A stretch of DNA of 23,379 bases from CAYLLT01 sp964384465 (GTDB taxonomy: Bacteria > Planctomycetota > Phycisphaerae > UBA1845 > PWPN01): positions 1 to 23,379 of the forward strand of contig CAYLLT010000102.1 in NCBI GenBank assembly GCA_964384465.1. The letters are read 5' to 3'. Numbering within the stretch: the stretch's first letter is position 1; each line of letters opens with the position of its first letter. Below the pieces are notes generated by a model. It was not told the origin of the DNA. It worked only from the letters and a program-made list of their open reading frames with translations, and made no database searches. Below are positions 13,606 to 20,497 of this stretch, one piece after another. The translations under genes and the position numbers were made by a program.

Positions 13606-14055
13606 ATGGCGCGCGTGAACTTGGAGATTCTCCGCGGGCCGTATCGGCCGGCGCTGGCCGGCGGATTTCAAGTCGAATCTTGCCGGCTGTTAACCGATTT
13701 GAGTTTGCGGTGCGATGCCGGCTGGACCGCGTTTCGCCCGGCCATCATCGACACGGGCGCGCCCGTGAGTCTGTTTCCGCGTCGCGTTTGGCAATCGGCG
13801 GCCGTTCGGCGGATGGGGCGGGTTCGCGTCGGAGGATTGACGCGCCAACCGGAGTGCATGTTCGACGTCACGCTCGCCGTCGTCGTGCTGGCGATTCGTG
13901 ATCAGTTCAACGAGATCGAGCCAATCGAGGCCCATGCCCTGCTGGCCGACACCGATGACGTACCGACGCTGTTGGGCATGCGCGGCGTGCTGTCTGATCT
14001 GATATTGCACACCAACCTCGCCCACAGCGAGGCGTATGTTGAGGCCATCCCGTAG
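13606..14055 (+). CDS. Retropepsin-like aspartic protease
   Basis: 149 residues. The motif AIIDTGAPVSLFP (46-58), with catalytic Asp at 49, is the D-T/S-G signature of single-domain retropepsin-like proteases, which act as dimers. A later LLGMRGVLSDLILHTN corresponds to the conserved second half of the fold (pattern: hydrophobic-hydrophobic-G-x-x-x-L). There is no signal peptide, so it should act in the cytoplasm. It follows the DUF5678 gene after 3 bases, with no clear ribosome site of its own, so translation is probably coupled. The substrate is unknown; the small neighbour could be a partner or a substrate (inference only). Confidence 0.85.
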   Translation: MARVNLEILRGPYRPALAGGFQVESCRLLTDLSLRCDAGWTAFRPAIIDTGAPVSLFPRRVWQSAAVRRMGRVRVGGLTRQPECMFDVTLAVVVLAIRDQFNEIEPIEAHALLADTDDVPTLLGMRGVLSDLILHTNLAHSEAYVEAIP

Positions 14056-14064
14056 GATCCGGCC

Positions 14065-14093
14065 TTGCATTCCTTCTTCCCCTGTGTTATACT
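14065..14093 (+). promoter_or_regulatory. Sigma-70-type promoter of the GntR-ABC operon
   Basis: TTGCAT (14065-14070), 17-base spacer, TATACT (14088-14093). Predicted start near 14100, eight bases before the GntR ATG at 14108, so the leader is very short. The -10 box sits within a palindrome (14084-14105). Confidence 0.7.
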
Positions 14094-14105
14094 GATATAG
14101 AACAC
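14084..14105. promoter_or_regulatory. Candidate GntR operator overlapping the -10 box
   Basis: A 22-bp imperfect palindrome: GTGTT-A-TA on the left pairs with TA-G-AACAC on the right (7 of 11 positions complementary, including all five outer pairs). It covers the -10 box and the predicted transcription start. Regulators of the YtrA-type GntR subfamily usually repress their own operon from such sites, so autorepression is a reasonable inference. Confidence 0.55.
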
Positions 14106-14107
14106 TC

Positions 14108-14506
14108 ATGCTTCTGCGAATCGAATCCAGTTCGGCCGTGCCGGTCTATCGACAGATTGTCGATCAGATCCGCTATCAGATCGCCAGCGGCATTTTGGAG
14201 GCGGGCGATCGTCTGCCCAGCGTGCGCGAACTCGCCCGCCAGCTTCCCGCCAATCAGAACACGGTGCTCAAGGCCTACGATTTCCTCGCCCAGGGCGGCC
14301 TGATCAGCCGCCGCCAGGGCGACGGCACTTTCGTCGAAGAAGTCAAAAGCACTATAAAGAAGTCAGAGCGATTGAGGCAGCTCGCCGGCATCCTCGCCCA
14401 GGCCGCGGCCCAGGCCGTCCATTTTCAGATCGGCCGGGAGGAGCTTCACCAGTTGCTCGATCGCCAGATCGACGCGCTCAAACGGGAGGAACCTTCCCAT
14501 GCCTGA
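14108..14506 (+). CDS. GntR-family transcriptional regulator, YtrA subfamily
   Basis: 132 residues. The N-terminal winged helix-turn-helix (~12-76) has the family patterns VPVYRQIVDQIRYQIASGIL, GDRLPSVRELARQLPANQNT and GLISRRQGDGTFV. The C-terminal part is only ~55 residues of helix, as in YtrA-type members that lack a large effector domain and dimerise through two helices. Such genes typically lead operons for ABC transporters and repress them until a signal arrives. Its stop overlaps the ATPase start by 8 bases. Confidence 0.93.
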   Translation: MLLRIESSSAVPVYRQIVDQIRYQIASGILEAGDRLPSVRELARQLPANQNTVLKAYDFLAQGGLISRRQGDGTFVEEVKSTIKKSERLRQLAGILAQAAAQAVHFQIGREELHQLLDRQIDALKREEPSHA

Positions 14507-15401
14507 CGCCGAACCCATCATCCGCATCGCCGGACTCCGCAAGCAGTTCGGCAAGCTTCAGGTGCTCAAAGGCGTGGACCTGGAGGTGCCTGGGGGGTGC
14601 ATCTTCGGGTTGCTCGGGATCAACGGCCAGGGCAAGACCACGCTGATCCGCATCCTGCTCGGCCTGCTCAAGGCCGATGCGGGTTCGTGCCGGGTGACCG
14701 GAATCGACCCGGACCGCGAGCCGATCGCCGTCCGCCGGCGCGTGGGTTACATGGCCGAGAACCAGACCATGTACGGCTGGATGCGCGTGCAGCAACTGAT
14801 CGACTGGGTCGCGAGCTTCTATCCCGACTGGGATGCGGCGTTCGCCGGGCAGTTCCGGCGCGAGGTGCATCTCGATGGCGACAAAAAAGTGGGGACGCTC
14901 TCAAAAGGACAAACCAGCCGCCTCGCTCTGCTGCTGGCGCTGGCCCATCGGCCGCAGATCGTGATCCTCGACGATCCGACGCTGGGCCTCGACCCCATTG
15001 CCCGCAAGGACTTCCTGCGCGATGTCATCGGCCATCTTCAGAGCCGCGGAGTGACCGTCTTTTTTTCTTCGCATCTGCTCTATGAAATCGAGCCGATCTG
15101 CGACCGCGTGGCCATTCTGCACGACGGGCGGATCATTCGGGCCGCCGCGGTGGATGAACTCCGCGACTCGGTCAAGCGTGTGATCTTCGAGCCGGCGGAA
15201 GGCGCCGATCCGCAGTCGCTGCCCGGACTGCTCGACATCGAACGGCACGAACGCCGCTGCACGGTGACGGTCGAACGGGCGGCAGAGACGATCCCCGCGA
15301 TTTCAACGATGAGCAAGAACGGCATTTCGGTCGTCGATCTGAACCTGGACGAGATCTTCGAGGCCTACGTCATCGGCCGGCGCGAGGTGGCGAATGTCTG
15401 A
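14499..15401 (+). CDS. ABC transporter ATP-binding protein
   Basis: 300 residues, one nucleotide-binding domain. Walker A is GINGQGKT (40-47), Q-loop near Gln90, signature LSKGQ (135-139, a variant of LSGGQ), Walker B IVILDD (155-160), D-loop LGLD (163-166) and switch His193 (SSH). The residue after the Walker B Asp is Asp160, where most ABC ATPases have the catalytic Glu. A C-terminal ~90-residue domain (ending DLNLDEIFEAYVIG) resembles that of drug- and peptide-type exporter ATPases. It overlaps the regulator gene and the permease gene by 8 bases each (ATGCCTGA, ATGTCTGA). It energises the two downstream permeases. Confidence 0.95.
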   Translation: MPDAEPIIRIAGLRKQFGKLQVLKGVDLEVPGGCIFGLLGINGQGKTTLIRILLGLLKADAGSCRVTGIDPDREPIAVRRRVGYMAENQTMYGWMRVQQLIDWVASFYPDWDAAFAGQFRREVHLDGDKKVGTLSKGQTSRLALLLALAHRPQIVILDDPTLGLDPIARKDFLRDVIGHLQSRGVTVFFSSHLLYEIEPICDRVAILHDGRIIRAAAVDELRDSVKRVIFEPAEGADPQSLPGLLDIERHERRCTVTVERAAETIPAISTMSKNGISVVDLNLDEIFEAYVIGRREVANV

Positions 15402-16230
15402 AATAACGACGACGCTCATTCAGCCGCCTCGATCCGCCGCACGAATTCGCCCAGCCCTCATGGCAAAGGAGTGGTTCGAGCATCGCTGGCGCTTCGCGCT
15501 CGGCACCATCGTCCTGAGCACGTTGCTGGGTGGCATGCTGCGGGCGCAGGTCGTGCCGTTCCACGAGGCCGCCATTGCGATCTTCTGGCCGGTGGGCACG
15601 ATCATGACGATTTTCCTGGCCATGGGACCGGTCGCGATGGAGAAGACTCAGCGAACATGGGAATTCCTGCTGGCTCAACCCGTGCCGAAGGGGAAGATCC
15701 TGCTGGCCAAGTGGCGGATGGGGCTGTACGAGCTGATCGGGATGAACTTCATCGCCTGCCTGGCCGGACTCACGGCGATGTGGAGCCGTGGTTTCTACGG
15801 GCGGGGAAGCTTCTGGCAGGAGGCCCACAGCGACATGACAAGTCACATCGAAAAGTGGCTCCAACTCATCATCGAGCATCCGGGGTTGTGGTTGATTCTG
15901 CTGGCCGCATTGGCGACGGTCGCGCTCTCCTGCTGGTATACGTTTCTCTTCTTCATGCTGACCCGCGCGCGGAACGAGTTCGAGGCGGCATTGGGCGGGC
16001 TGTTGCTGACCATCGCCGCACACGTGTGGCTGGGGCAGGTGAACTATCCGGGGTTGCGAGTGCCGCTGGGGCTCAATCCCTTCGCGATGTTTCTGGTTTT
16101 GATCTACCCGCAGCCGCCCTACTTCGCGTGGCTGCCGCTCACGCTCATGATCGTTGTGCAACTGGTTGTATGGATCGGTCTGCCGGTGCTGGTCATCGGG
16201 TGGCAGACCCGGAGACGAGCCAATGTCTGA
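15394..16230 (+). CDS. ABC-2 type permease
   Basis: 278 residues with six probable membrane segments (about 33-51, 60-82, 108-130, 164-189, 197-214, 246-268). The cytoplasmic loop after segment 2 contains TWEFLLAQPVPKGKILLAKW (88-107), a typical ABC-2 feature (E-x-LL-x-x-PV-x-x-x-x-I-x-x-x-K). The second permease of this operon carries a very similar loop, so the two are probably paralogous halves of one channel. The operon has no substrate-binding protein; an export function is therefore likely, substrate unknown. Confidence 0.92.
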   Translation: MSEITTTLIQPPRSAARIRPALMAKEWFEHRWRFALGTIVLSTLLGGMLRAQVVPFHEAAIAIFWPVGTIMTIFLAMGPVAMEKTQRTWEFLLAQPVPKGKILLAKWRMGLYELIGMNFIACLAGLTAMWSRGFYGRGSFWQEAHSDMTSHIEKWLQLIIEHPGLWLILLAALATVALSCWYTFLFFMLTRARNEFEAALGGLLLTIAAHVWLGQVNYPGLRVPLGLNPFAMFLVLIYPQPPYFAWLPLTLMIVVQLVVWIGLPVLVIGWQTRRRANV

Positions 16231-18331
16231 TGCCGCTACCACAATCTCGGCGGAAGCGGCTGTTGCGGCACCGCCCCGTCGTCGCAGCCGAGGGGCATGG
16301 CTGTCGCTCTTCTTGAAAGAGTTGCGGGAGTCGCGCGGGTTGCTCATCGCGGGCCTCTGGACCTGCTGGCTCATGCCGGCCGCGCTGGAAGTCCCGTACA
16401 TGTTGGTCATGGAGGGGAGATTGTGCTTCATCCCCATCGTCGGCGTGACGCTGGTGAGCGTGGGGTGGTTCTTTGCGATCGTCACCGGGGCGCAGGTGGT
16501 GTGTCGCGACTGGGGACGGGCGGAGGAACATTTCCTGCGAGCGCAACCGGTCTCGCCCGGTGCCATCGTGTTCGCGAAATGGTGGGCGGGATTGCTCGTC
16601 GTCGCCGTAGTGGTCCTGGTGCCGGCGATCTGGACCGGTGTGTTCATGGCGCTGGACCCGATCATACATGCCCGTCCGGACGATCCGGATTTGAGGGTGC
16701 TCGTGTCCACGTTCGGTATCGTTTTCCTCACAGGGTTTGCCATCGCGTTTGCGACCGCATTCGTAACCCGGCAGATGCTCACCAGCGTATTGACCGGCGT
16801 GCTGGCGATCGTCGGGTGGTGGATGGCGCCGTGGCTGTCGCACCGATTCGATTTCCTGCGTCCGGCGTTCATGCAGCAGGATCGCGTCGTTGCGTACGAA
16901 AGCGAAAGGGGTGCGATGCTGGGCGCGGCGTTCACCGTTACCGTGCTGTTCGTTGTGCTGGCCGCGTGGCTTGCGGCTAGTTGGGCGGCTCGACGCGAGC
17001 TGGCGATCCGCGTGGCCCCCAAATCGCTCGCCTGGGGAGTGGCGGCGATTGTGCTGGTGGTCTTTACCGCCGCGATGAACGAAGTCGGCAGCACGCTAGC
17101 CATCCGAGATCATCATGTGCTCCCCTCTGAGTACGGCGCGGTGACCAGCCAGCACGTGCTCATTCTGGAAAGGAAGTTCACCTCCAGCGGGGACACGGGT
17201 TTCATTCTCGCTCCCCGTTCCTGGGATCACATGCCTATTGCACGCTTCCGGCTGACCGCGACCGGAAAGATCGCAGAACTACAGACTACGGACTTGTGGC
17301 CGACACTGCGCATACCCGAGCGCAGCGTGGCCGTGGCCGTACCCGAGTTCTCCGCGGCCGGGCCAGACCAATTGAGGATGACCATCGTCACGGCGTCAGC
17401 CTCGCGCCGCTCCAACCAGAGTATGGGACTGGCGCGCGTTCGGCTCGGGTGGCCTGCGGTCGGGGGCGCTACGCAGATATCGAAGCGGGAGCAGAAGCTG
17501 CCGGAGGATCCCGGCGATGACGCTTACTACCTCAACTTCGCCGGTGCGGTAACGACAGAGAAATACAGCTATCTCCTGATTCAGGCGTGGCCGAAAACCC
17601 CGGCGGGTGAACCGCGCATGGATCCGCAGGGCAACGCCAAATGGCATTACCGGCTGTATGTCTTTGACTGGTCGGAAAAGTCCGAGAGCGATGTGGCCAG
17701 GATGATCCGCCTGCCGGACCACTGGGGAAACTCGACCAGACAGTCCATGGACCTCGCACTTGTTGCCGGGAAACTGGTGCTCTTTTCAACCAATTATCCC
17801 GGCGCATTGGCGTTTGCATTCGACCCAAACGATCCTGCCGGCTGGACCGACGCGCTCGAGAAAGGCGCGCCATCACCCGCCCCGGATTTCTACGCGATGG
17901 CCGGCGTCACTCAAACGACAAGGGTACCGCAATGGTTCTCTTCCTGCGGGTATCCAGCCCAATCCGTTGCGTACGACGGGTCGCGCGATTTGATCTACTT
18001 CGATGGTTCCCAAGTCCTGGGCGTCTGCCCGGCCGGCGACGATGGCATCATCCGCGAGGAGCCGCTGGGCATTTATCGCTTCAACGTGCTCAGCACACTC
18101 CTTCGCTCCCAGCAGATGGGGTTGCAGATCATTGATGGAAACCGCCTGCTGGAGAAGAGTTCGCAGGTGCTGTCGGTATTCGACGTATCCGATCCCAGGC
18201 ATCCGCGCCGACTGGGGTTCTTCAACGTCGCCTCGTCCACGAACATGGACGTATTTCCCCTCGGCGATCATCTCCTCCTGCTGGAGGGGCGCAGCCTCAC
18301 CGTGCTGGACTTGCCAACCGCCGGTTCGTGA
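16223..18331 (+). CDS. ABC-2 type permease fused to a large beta-propeller-like domain
   Basis: 702 residues from ATG 16223, which overlaps the previous stop by 8 bases like the other junctions; an in-frame ATG at 16154 lies inside the upstream gene. Residues 1-286 are a permease with about seven membrane segments (40-60, 68-90, 117-141, 158-181, 185-204, 231-253, 269-286) and the loop EEHFLRAQPVSPGAIVFAKW (101-120). Residues ~287-702 are soluble and rich in short strands: YLNFAGAVTTEKYSYLLIQA, RLYVFDWSEKSES, ALVAGKLVLFSTNY, YDGSRDLIYFDGSQVLGV. The end, VLSVFDVSDPRHPRRLGFFN then VFPLGDHLLLLEGRSLTVLD, matches LVIVD-type bacterial propeller repeats. An odd number of membrane segments would place this domain outside the cytoplasmic membrane. 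It may bind a ligand or partner. Confidence 0.88.
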   Translation: MSDAATTISAEAAVAAPPRRRSRGAWLSLFLKELRESRGLLIAGLWTCWLMPAALEVPYMLVMEGRLCFIPIVGVTLVSVGWFFAIVTGAQVVCRDWGRAEEHFLRAQPVSPGAIVFAKWWAGLLVVAVVVLVPAIWTGVFMALDPIIHARPDDPDLRVLVSTFGIVFLTGFAIAFATAFVTRQMLTSVLTGVLAIVGWWMAPWLSHRFDFLRPAFMQQDRVVAYESERGAMLGAAFTVTVLFVVLAAWLAASWAARRELAIRVAPKSLAWGVAAIVLVVFTAAMNEVGSTLAIRDHHVLPSEYGAVTSQHVLILERKFTSSGDTGFILAPRSWDHMPIARFRLTATGKIAELQTTDLWPTLRIPERSVAVAVPEFSAAGPDQLRMTIVTASASRRSNQSMGLARVRLGWPAVGGATQISKREQKLPEDPGDDAYYLNFAGAVTTEKYSYLLIQAWPKTPAGEPRMDPQGNAKWHYRLYVFDWSEKSESDVARMIRLPDHWGNSTRQSMDLALVAGKLVLFSTNYPGALAFAFDPNDPAGWTDALEKGAPSPAPDFYAMAGVTQTTRVPQWFSSCGYPAQSVAYDGSRDLIYFDGSQVLGVCPAGDDGIIREEPLGIYRFNVLSTLLRSQQMGLQIIDGNRLLEKSSQVLSVFDVSDPRHPRRLGFFNVASSTNMDVFPLGDHLLLLEGRSLTVLDLPTAGS

Positions 18332-18337
18332 ACAACA

Positions 18338-18362
18338 GAACCCGAAGCGCCAGCGAGGGTTC
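18338..18362. terminator. GAACCC...GGGTTC hairpin just after the ABC operon
   Basis: GAACCC (18338-18343) and GGGTTC (18357-18362) pair around 13 bases (GAAGCGCCAGCGA). This 25-bp sequence is a very common planctomycete dispersed repeat, giving the peptide NPKRQRG when translated. It starts 7 bases after the operon stop, between two convergent transcription units, so it may help end transcription, but it lacks a T-run. Confidence 0.6.
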
Positions 18363-18415
18363 CCTGCGTGAAATGTGGATCGAAAACGACCGCTTCAACT
18401 TGTTGACGCAACCGT

Positions 18416-18931
18416 CTACCCCACCTCGATCCGGTAGTCCTGCTCGAAAGCCGCCTCGAAGGAAAACACGTCTTTGAAATCCCCGATCGTGTCGGTCGGC
18501 TGTTTCTGGAGCCAGTCGTTTTCCACCAGCGCGAAGATGATCGCCCCGATGTCGTCGGTCGAGCGGATGTTCCAGCGGGCCAGCACGTCCTGGGCCATCA
18601 GCCCCCAGTGAGCCAACGCGGCATTACGCACACCCCAGCAGAGCTGCTGGCCGGTGACGTGCCGATTCATCTTTTCCGTGCCCCCCAACTCAAAAATCGC
18701 CTGAGCAATCTCCGGCGGCAGGTCGCCCTGGCCGCTGAGCTGACGCAGCTCGTCGGGCGTGATCTCGTCCTTGGCCATCCACTGGGCGACGACGGCCTGC
18801 TGCGGCGACATCGGGCCGTGCACCTGCTCCGCCGCCGCACCGACGCATTCCTGGATGAACAGAAACGCCTCCGGCGGGTAGCGGTCCAACTCGCGGACCA
18901 GTTCATCGAGCGTTTTCTTCGGGGTGTGCAT
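18416..18931 (-). CDS. Minf_1886-type conserved protein
   Basis: 171 residues. RYPPEAFLFIQECVGAAAEQ at the N-terminus, HVTGQQLCWGVRNAALAHWG in the middle and DFKDVFSFEAAFEQDYRIEV at the end match, from memory, the Minf_1886 family found in Planctomycetes and Verrucomicrobia. Function is unknown. An insert at about 42-80 (MSPQQAVVAQWMAKDEITPD and on) is not typical and is hydrophilic. It lies 54 bases downstream of the PSP1 gene on the same strand, an arrangement that I recall as common in this phylum and that suggests a shared role. A palindromic repeat sits in the gap. Confidence 0.85.
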   Translation of the reverse strand: MHTPKKTLDELVRELDRYPPEAFLFIQECVGAAAEQVHGPMSPQQAVVAQWMAKDEITPDELRQLSGQGDLPPEIAQAIFELGGTEKMNRHVTGQQLCWGVRNAALAHWGLMAQDVLARWNIRSTDDIGAIIFALVENDWLQKQPTDTIGDFKDVFSFEAAFEQDYRIEVG

Positions 18932-18964
18932 CAGTTCCTCGGGCCGTTCCGCCTTCGGCGGAAC

Positions 18965-18990
18965 CGGCGGCCACGGGGGCCGCCGCTACA
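18965..18990 (-). repeat. GTAGCG-type palindromic repeat, copy 3 (minus orientation)
   Basis: On the minus strand it reads TGTAG, arm CGGCGGCC (18985-18978), loop CCCGT (one base shorter than the other copies), arm GGCCGCCG (18972-18965). The TAG of the element at 18988-18986 is the stop codon of the PSP1 gene. Confidence 0.85.
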
Positions 18991-20305
18991 TGCCAGGGCT
19001 GTCCGGGCCGCGCGGTCCGGGAGCACCGCCGTCCGGTCCTCCTGGCCTTCGGAAGCGCCGACGGCGTCTCCCTCGGCGGCCACGACCGGGTGGCCGGCCG
19101 GGATCGGGCTTCTCCTCCGCAGTCGGATCAGATGCCGGACCCGGAAAGTCGGCAGCCGGCCCCGGCGGCGAGGGTGTTGGAGGTTCCTCGAAGCCGCTCT
19201 CGTCCGTGCCCGTGTCGTCGTTGCTGTCGAGCATCTCATCGCCCGGCGCGGGATCATCCTCCTCCTCCTGCGGCACCGTCGGCATCGCCAGCGGCGCGGG
19301 CGGTTCGGGACGGCGCGGCTGCCACCGCGGGCGACCGCGCGGACCCGCATCCTCACCCATCTCCTGGCCCGGCGGCGGAGGCGGCGGCGCGGGCAGGTTC
19401 GTCTCCAGAATGTCCTCGACCACTACCGAGAGGAGTTTGCCACTATTTTCCCGGAGCTGCACGAGCTGCGTCAGGATCTGACGATCCACCACCTGTCCCG
19501 TCCCGTGGCTGGTGCGGATGTACGTCCCCATCCGCGGCAGCTTCTTTTCCAGGCTCTCATACCCCTCGTGTTCGTACCGCAGGCAGCACTTGAGCCGCCC
19601 GCAGCGCCCGCTGACCTTGGACAGGTCCAGCGTCGCCTTCTGAAGCTTGGCCATCGACATGCTGATCGGTTTGAGCGTCTTGAGGAAATTCTTGCAGCAG
19701 CACTCGCGCCCGCAGGTTTCATAATCGGCCACCAGCCGGGCCTCGTCGCGGGCCCCGACCTGCCGCATCTCGATGCGCGTCTGAAACTCGCTCGCCAGCC
19801 GGTGCACCAGTTCGCGGAAATCGACCCGCTCCTCGGCCATGAAAAAAAAGACGATGCGCTCGCCGCCGAAGATGTGTTCGGCGTCGACGATCTTCATCGG
19901 CAGGTCGATCTCCGCGGCGAACCGCCGGCAGGTCTGAAGCATGTCGAACGTGGAATCCTCGATATGCTTCCACTCGGACAGGTCGCTGGCGGTGGCCTCG
20001 CGGAGAATCCGCCCGCACTTGAGCCGGTAGGTGTCCCCGCCGCTGGTTTGCGCATACGACCGCATCTGATCGCGGCTCACGGACTTCTCGCACCCGAAGC
20101 ACGTCAGGCTGACCTGATCGCCGATCTCGATGCCGCGGTCGGTGGCGATCACCACTTTGACGCCGCAGCCGAACTTCATGTCGGGCATGTGGCTGAACTC
20201 CCCGATGTGCCGCATGCGTCCGAAGCGGACCGCCGTCGTCGGATAGATCTTCTCCAGCCCGCTCCCGCACCGCTCACCCGCTGAACTGCAACTGCCGCAT
20301 CCCAT
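18986..20305 (-). CDS. PSP1-domain protein (RicT/YaaT-like) with long disordered tail
   Basis: 439 residues. The PSP1 core runs about 40-260: ATDRGIEIGDQ, GRILREATASDL, RIVFFFMAEERVDFRELVHR, ETCGRECCCKNFL and KVSGRCGRLKCCLRYEHEGY. Cys198, 202-204, 235, 240 and 241 are the conserved cysteines; in Bacillus RicT belongs to an Fe-S-containing complex that promotes RNase Y-dependent mRNA processing. Here there are extra cysteines: an N-terminal CGSCSS...C cluster (3, 6, 13) and C69, C72 and C97 in an insert between the two halves of the N-terminal PSP1 motif, so additional metal sites are possible. Residues ~305-439 are a Pro/Gly/Arg-rich, probably unfolded tail (PAPPPPPPG, GRGRRGRRRRRFRRPGG) that may bind RNA. 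The Bacillus role is transferred by inference. Confidence 0.93.
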   Translation of the reverse strand: MGCGSCSSAGERCGSGLEKIYPTTAVRFGRMRHIGEFSHMPDMKFGCGVKVVIATDRGIEIGDQVSLTCFGCEKSVSRDQMRSYAQTSGGDTYRLKCGRILREATASDLSEWKHIEDSTFDMLQTCRRFAAEIDLPMKIVDAEHIFGGERIVFFFMAEERVDFRELVHRLASEFQTRIEMRQVGARDEARLVADYETCGRECCCKNFLKTLKPISMSMAKLQKATLDLSKVSGRCGRLKCCLRYEHEGYESLEKKLPRMGTYIRTSHGTGQVVDRQILTQLVQLRENSGKLLSVVVEDILETNLPAPPPPPPGQEMGEDAGPRGRPRWQPRRPEPPAPLAMPTVPQEEEDDPAPGDEMLDSNDDTGTDESGFEEPPTPSPPGPAADFPGPASDPTAEEKPDPGRPPGRGRRGRRRRRFRRPGGPDGGAPGPRGPDSPGM

Positions 20306-20497
20306 AGGTCACTGTTCCCGAATATCAAAATCAGGCCGAATCGCCTGCTGAATTGCCGCTCATTCCGCCGGCCCGCTCTCGTGCCCGAGCCGCCGCGGAG
20401 TGACCTGCGTTTCCGCCCGCCGGTTCATCAAACAAACTAATATAACTCATCAGTCGCCTGAGGCACAACTATGCAAGGATGCGGGACTTCTCCCCGT
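20306..20497. other. Intergenic region between xylulokinase and PSP1 genes
   Basis: No gene is visible. The minus strand reads TATATT at 20444-20439, with a weak TTGTGC 18 bases upstream, a possible promoter for the PSP1-Minf_1886 pair with a ~130-base leader. It starts 54 bases after the xylulokinase stop, so the pair may be transcribed separately. Confidence 0.35.

Noticed and set aside
15370..17103. Long minus-strand open frame (577 codons) opposite the ABC operon
   Set aside because: Its product is Ser/Thr/His/Arg-rich with no domain, and the plus strand encodes clear ABC proteins with overlapping starts. It is a G+C-driven antisense frame.
18608..20284. Long plus-strand frame (558 codons) opposite Minf_1886 and PSP1
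   Set aside because: The translation is Arg/Pro/His-rich and lacks motifs; the minus strand carries conserved PSP1 and Minf_1886 motifs.
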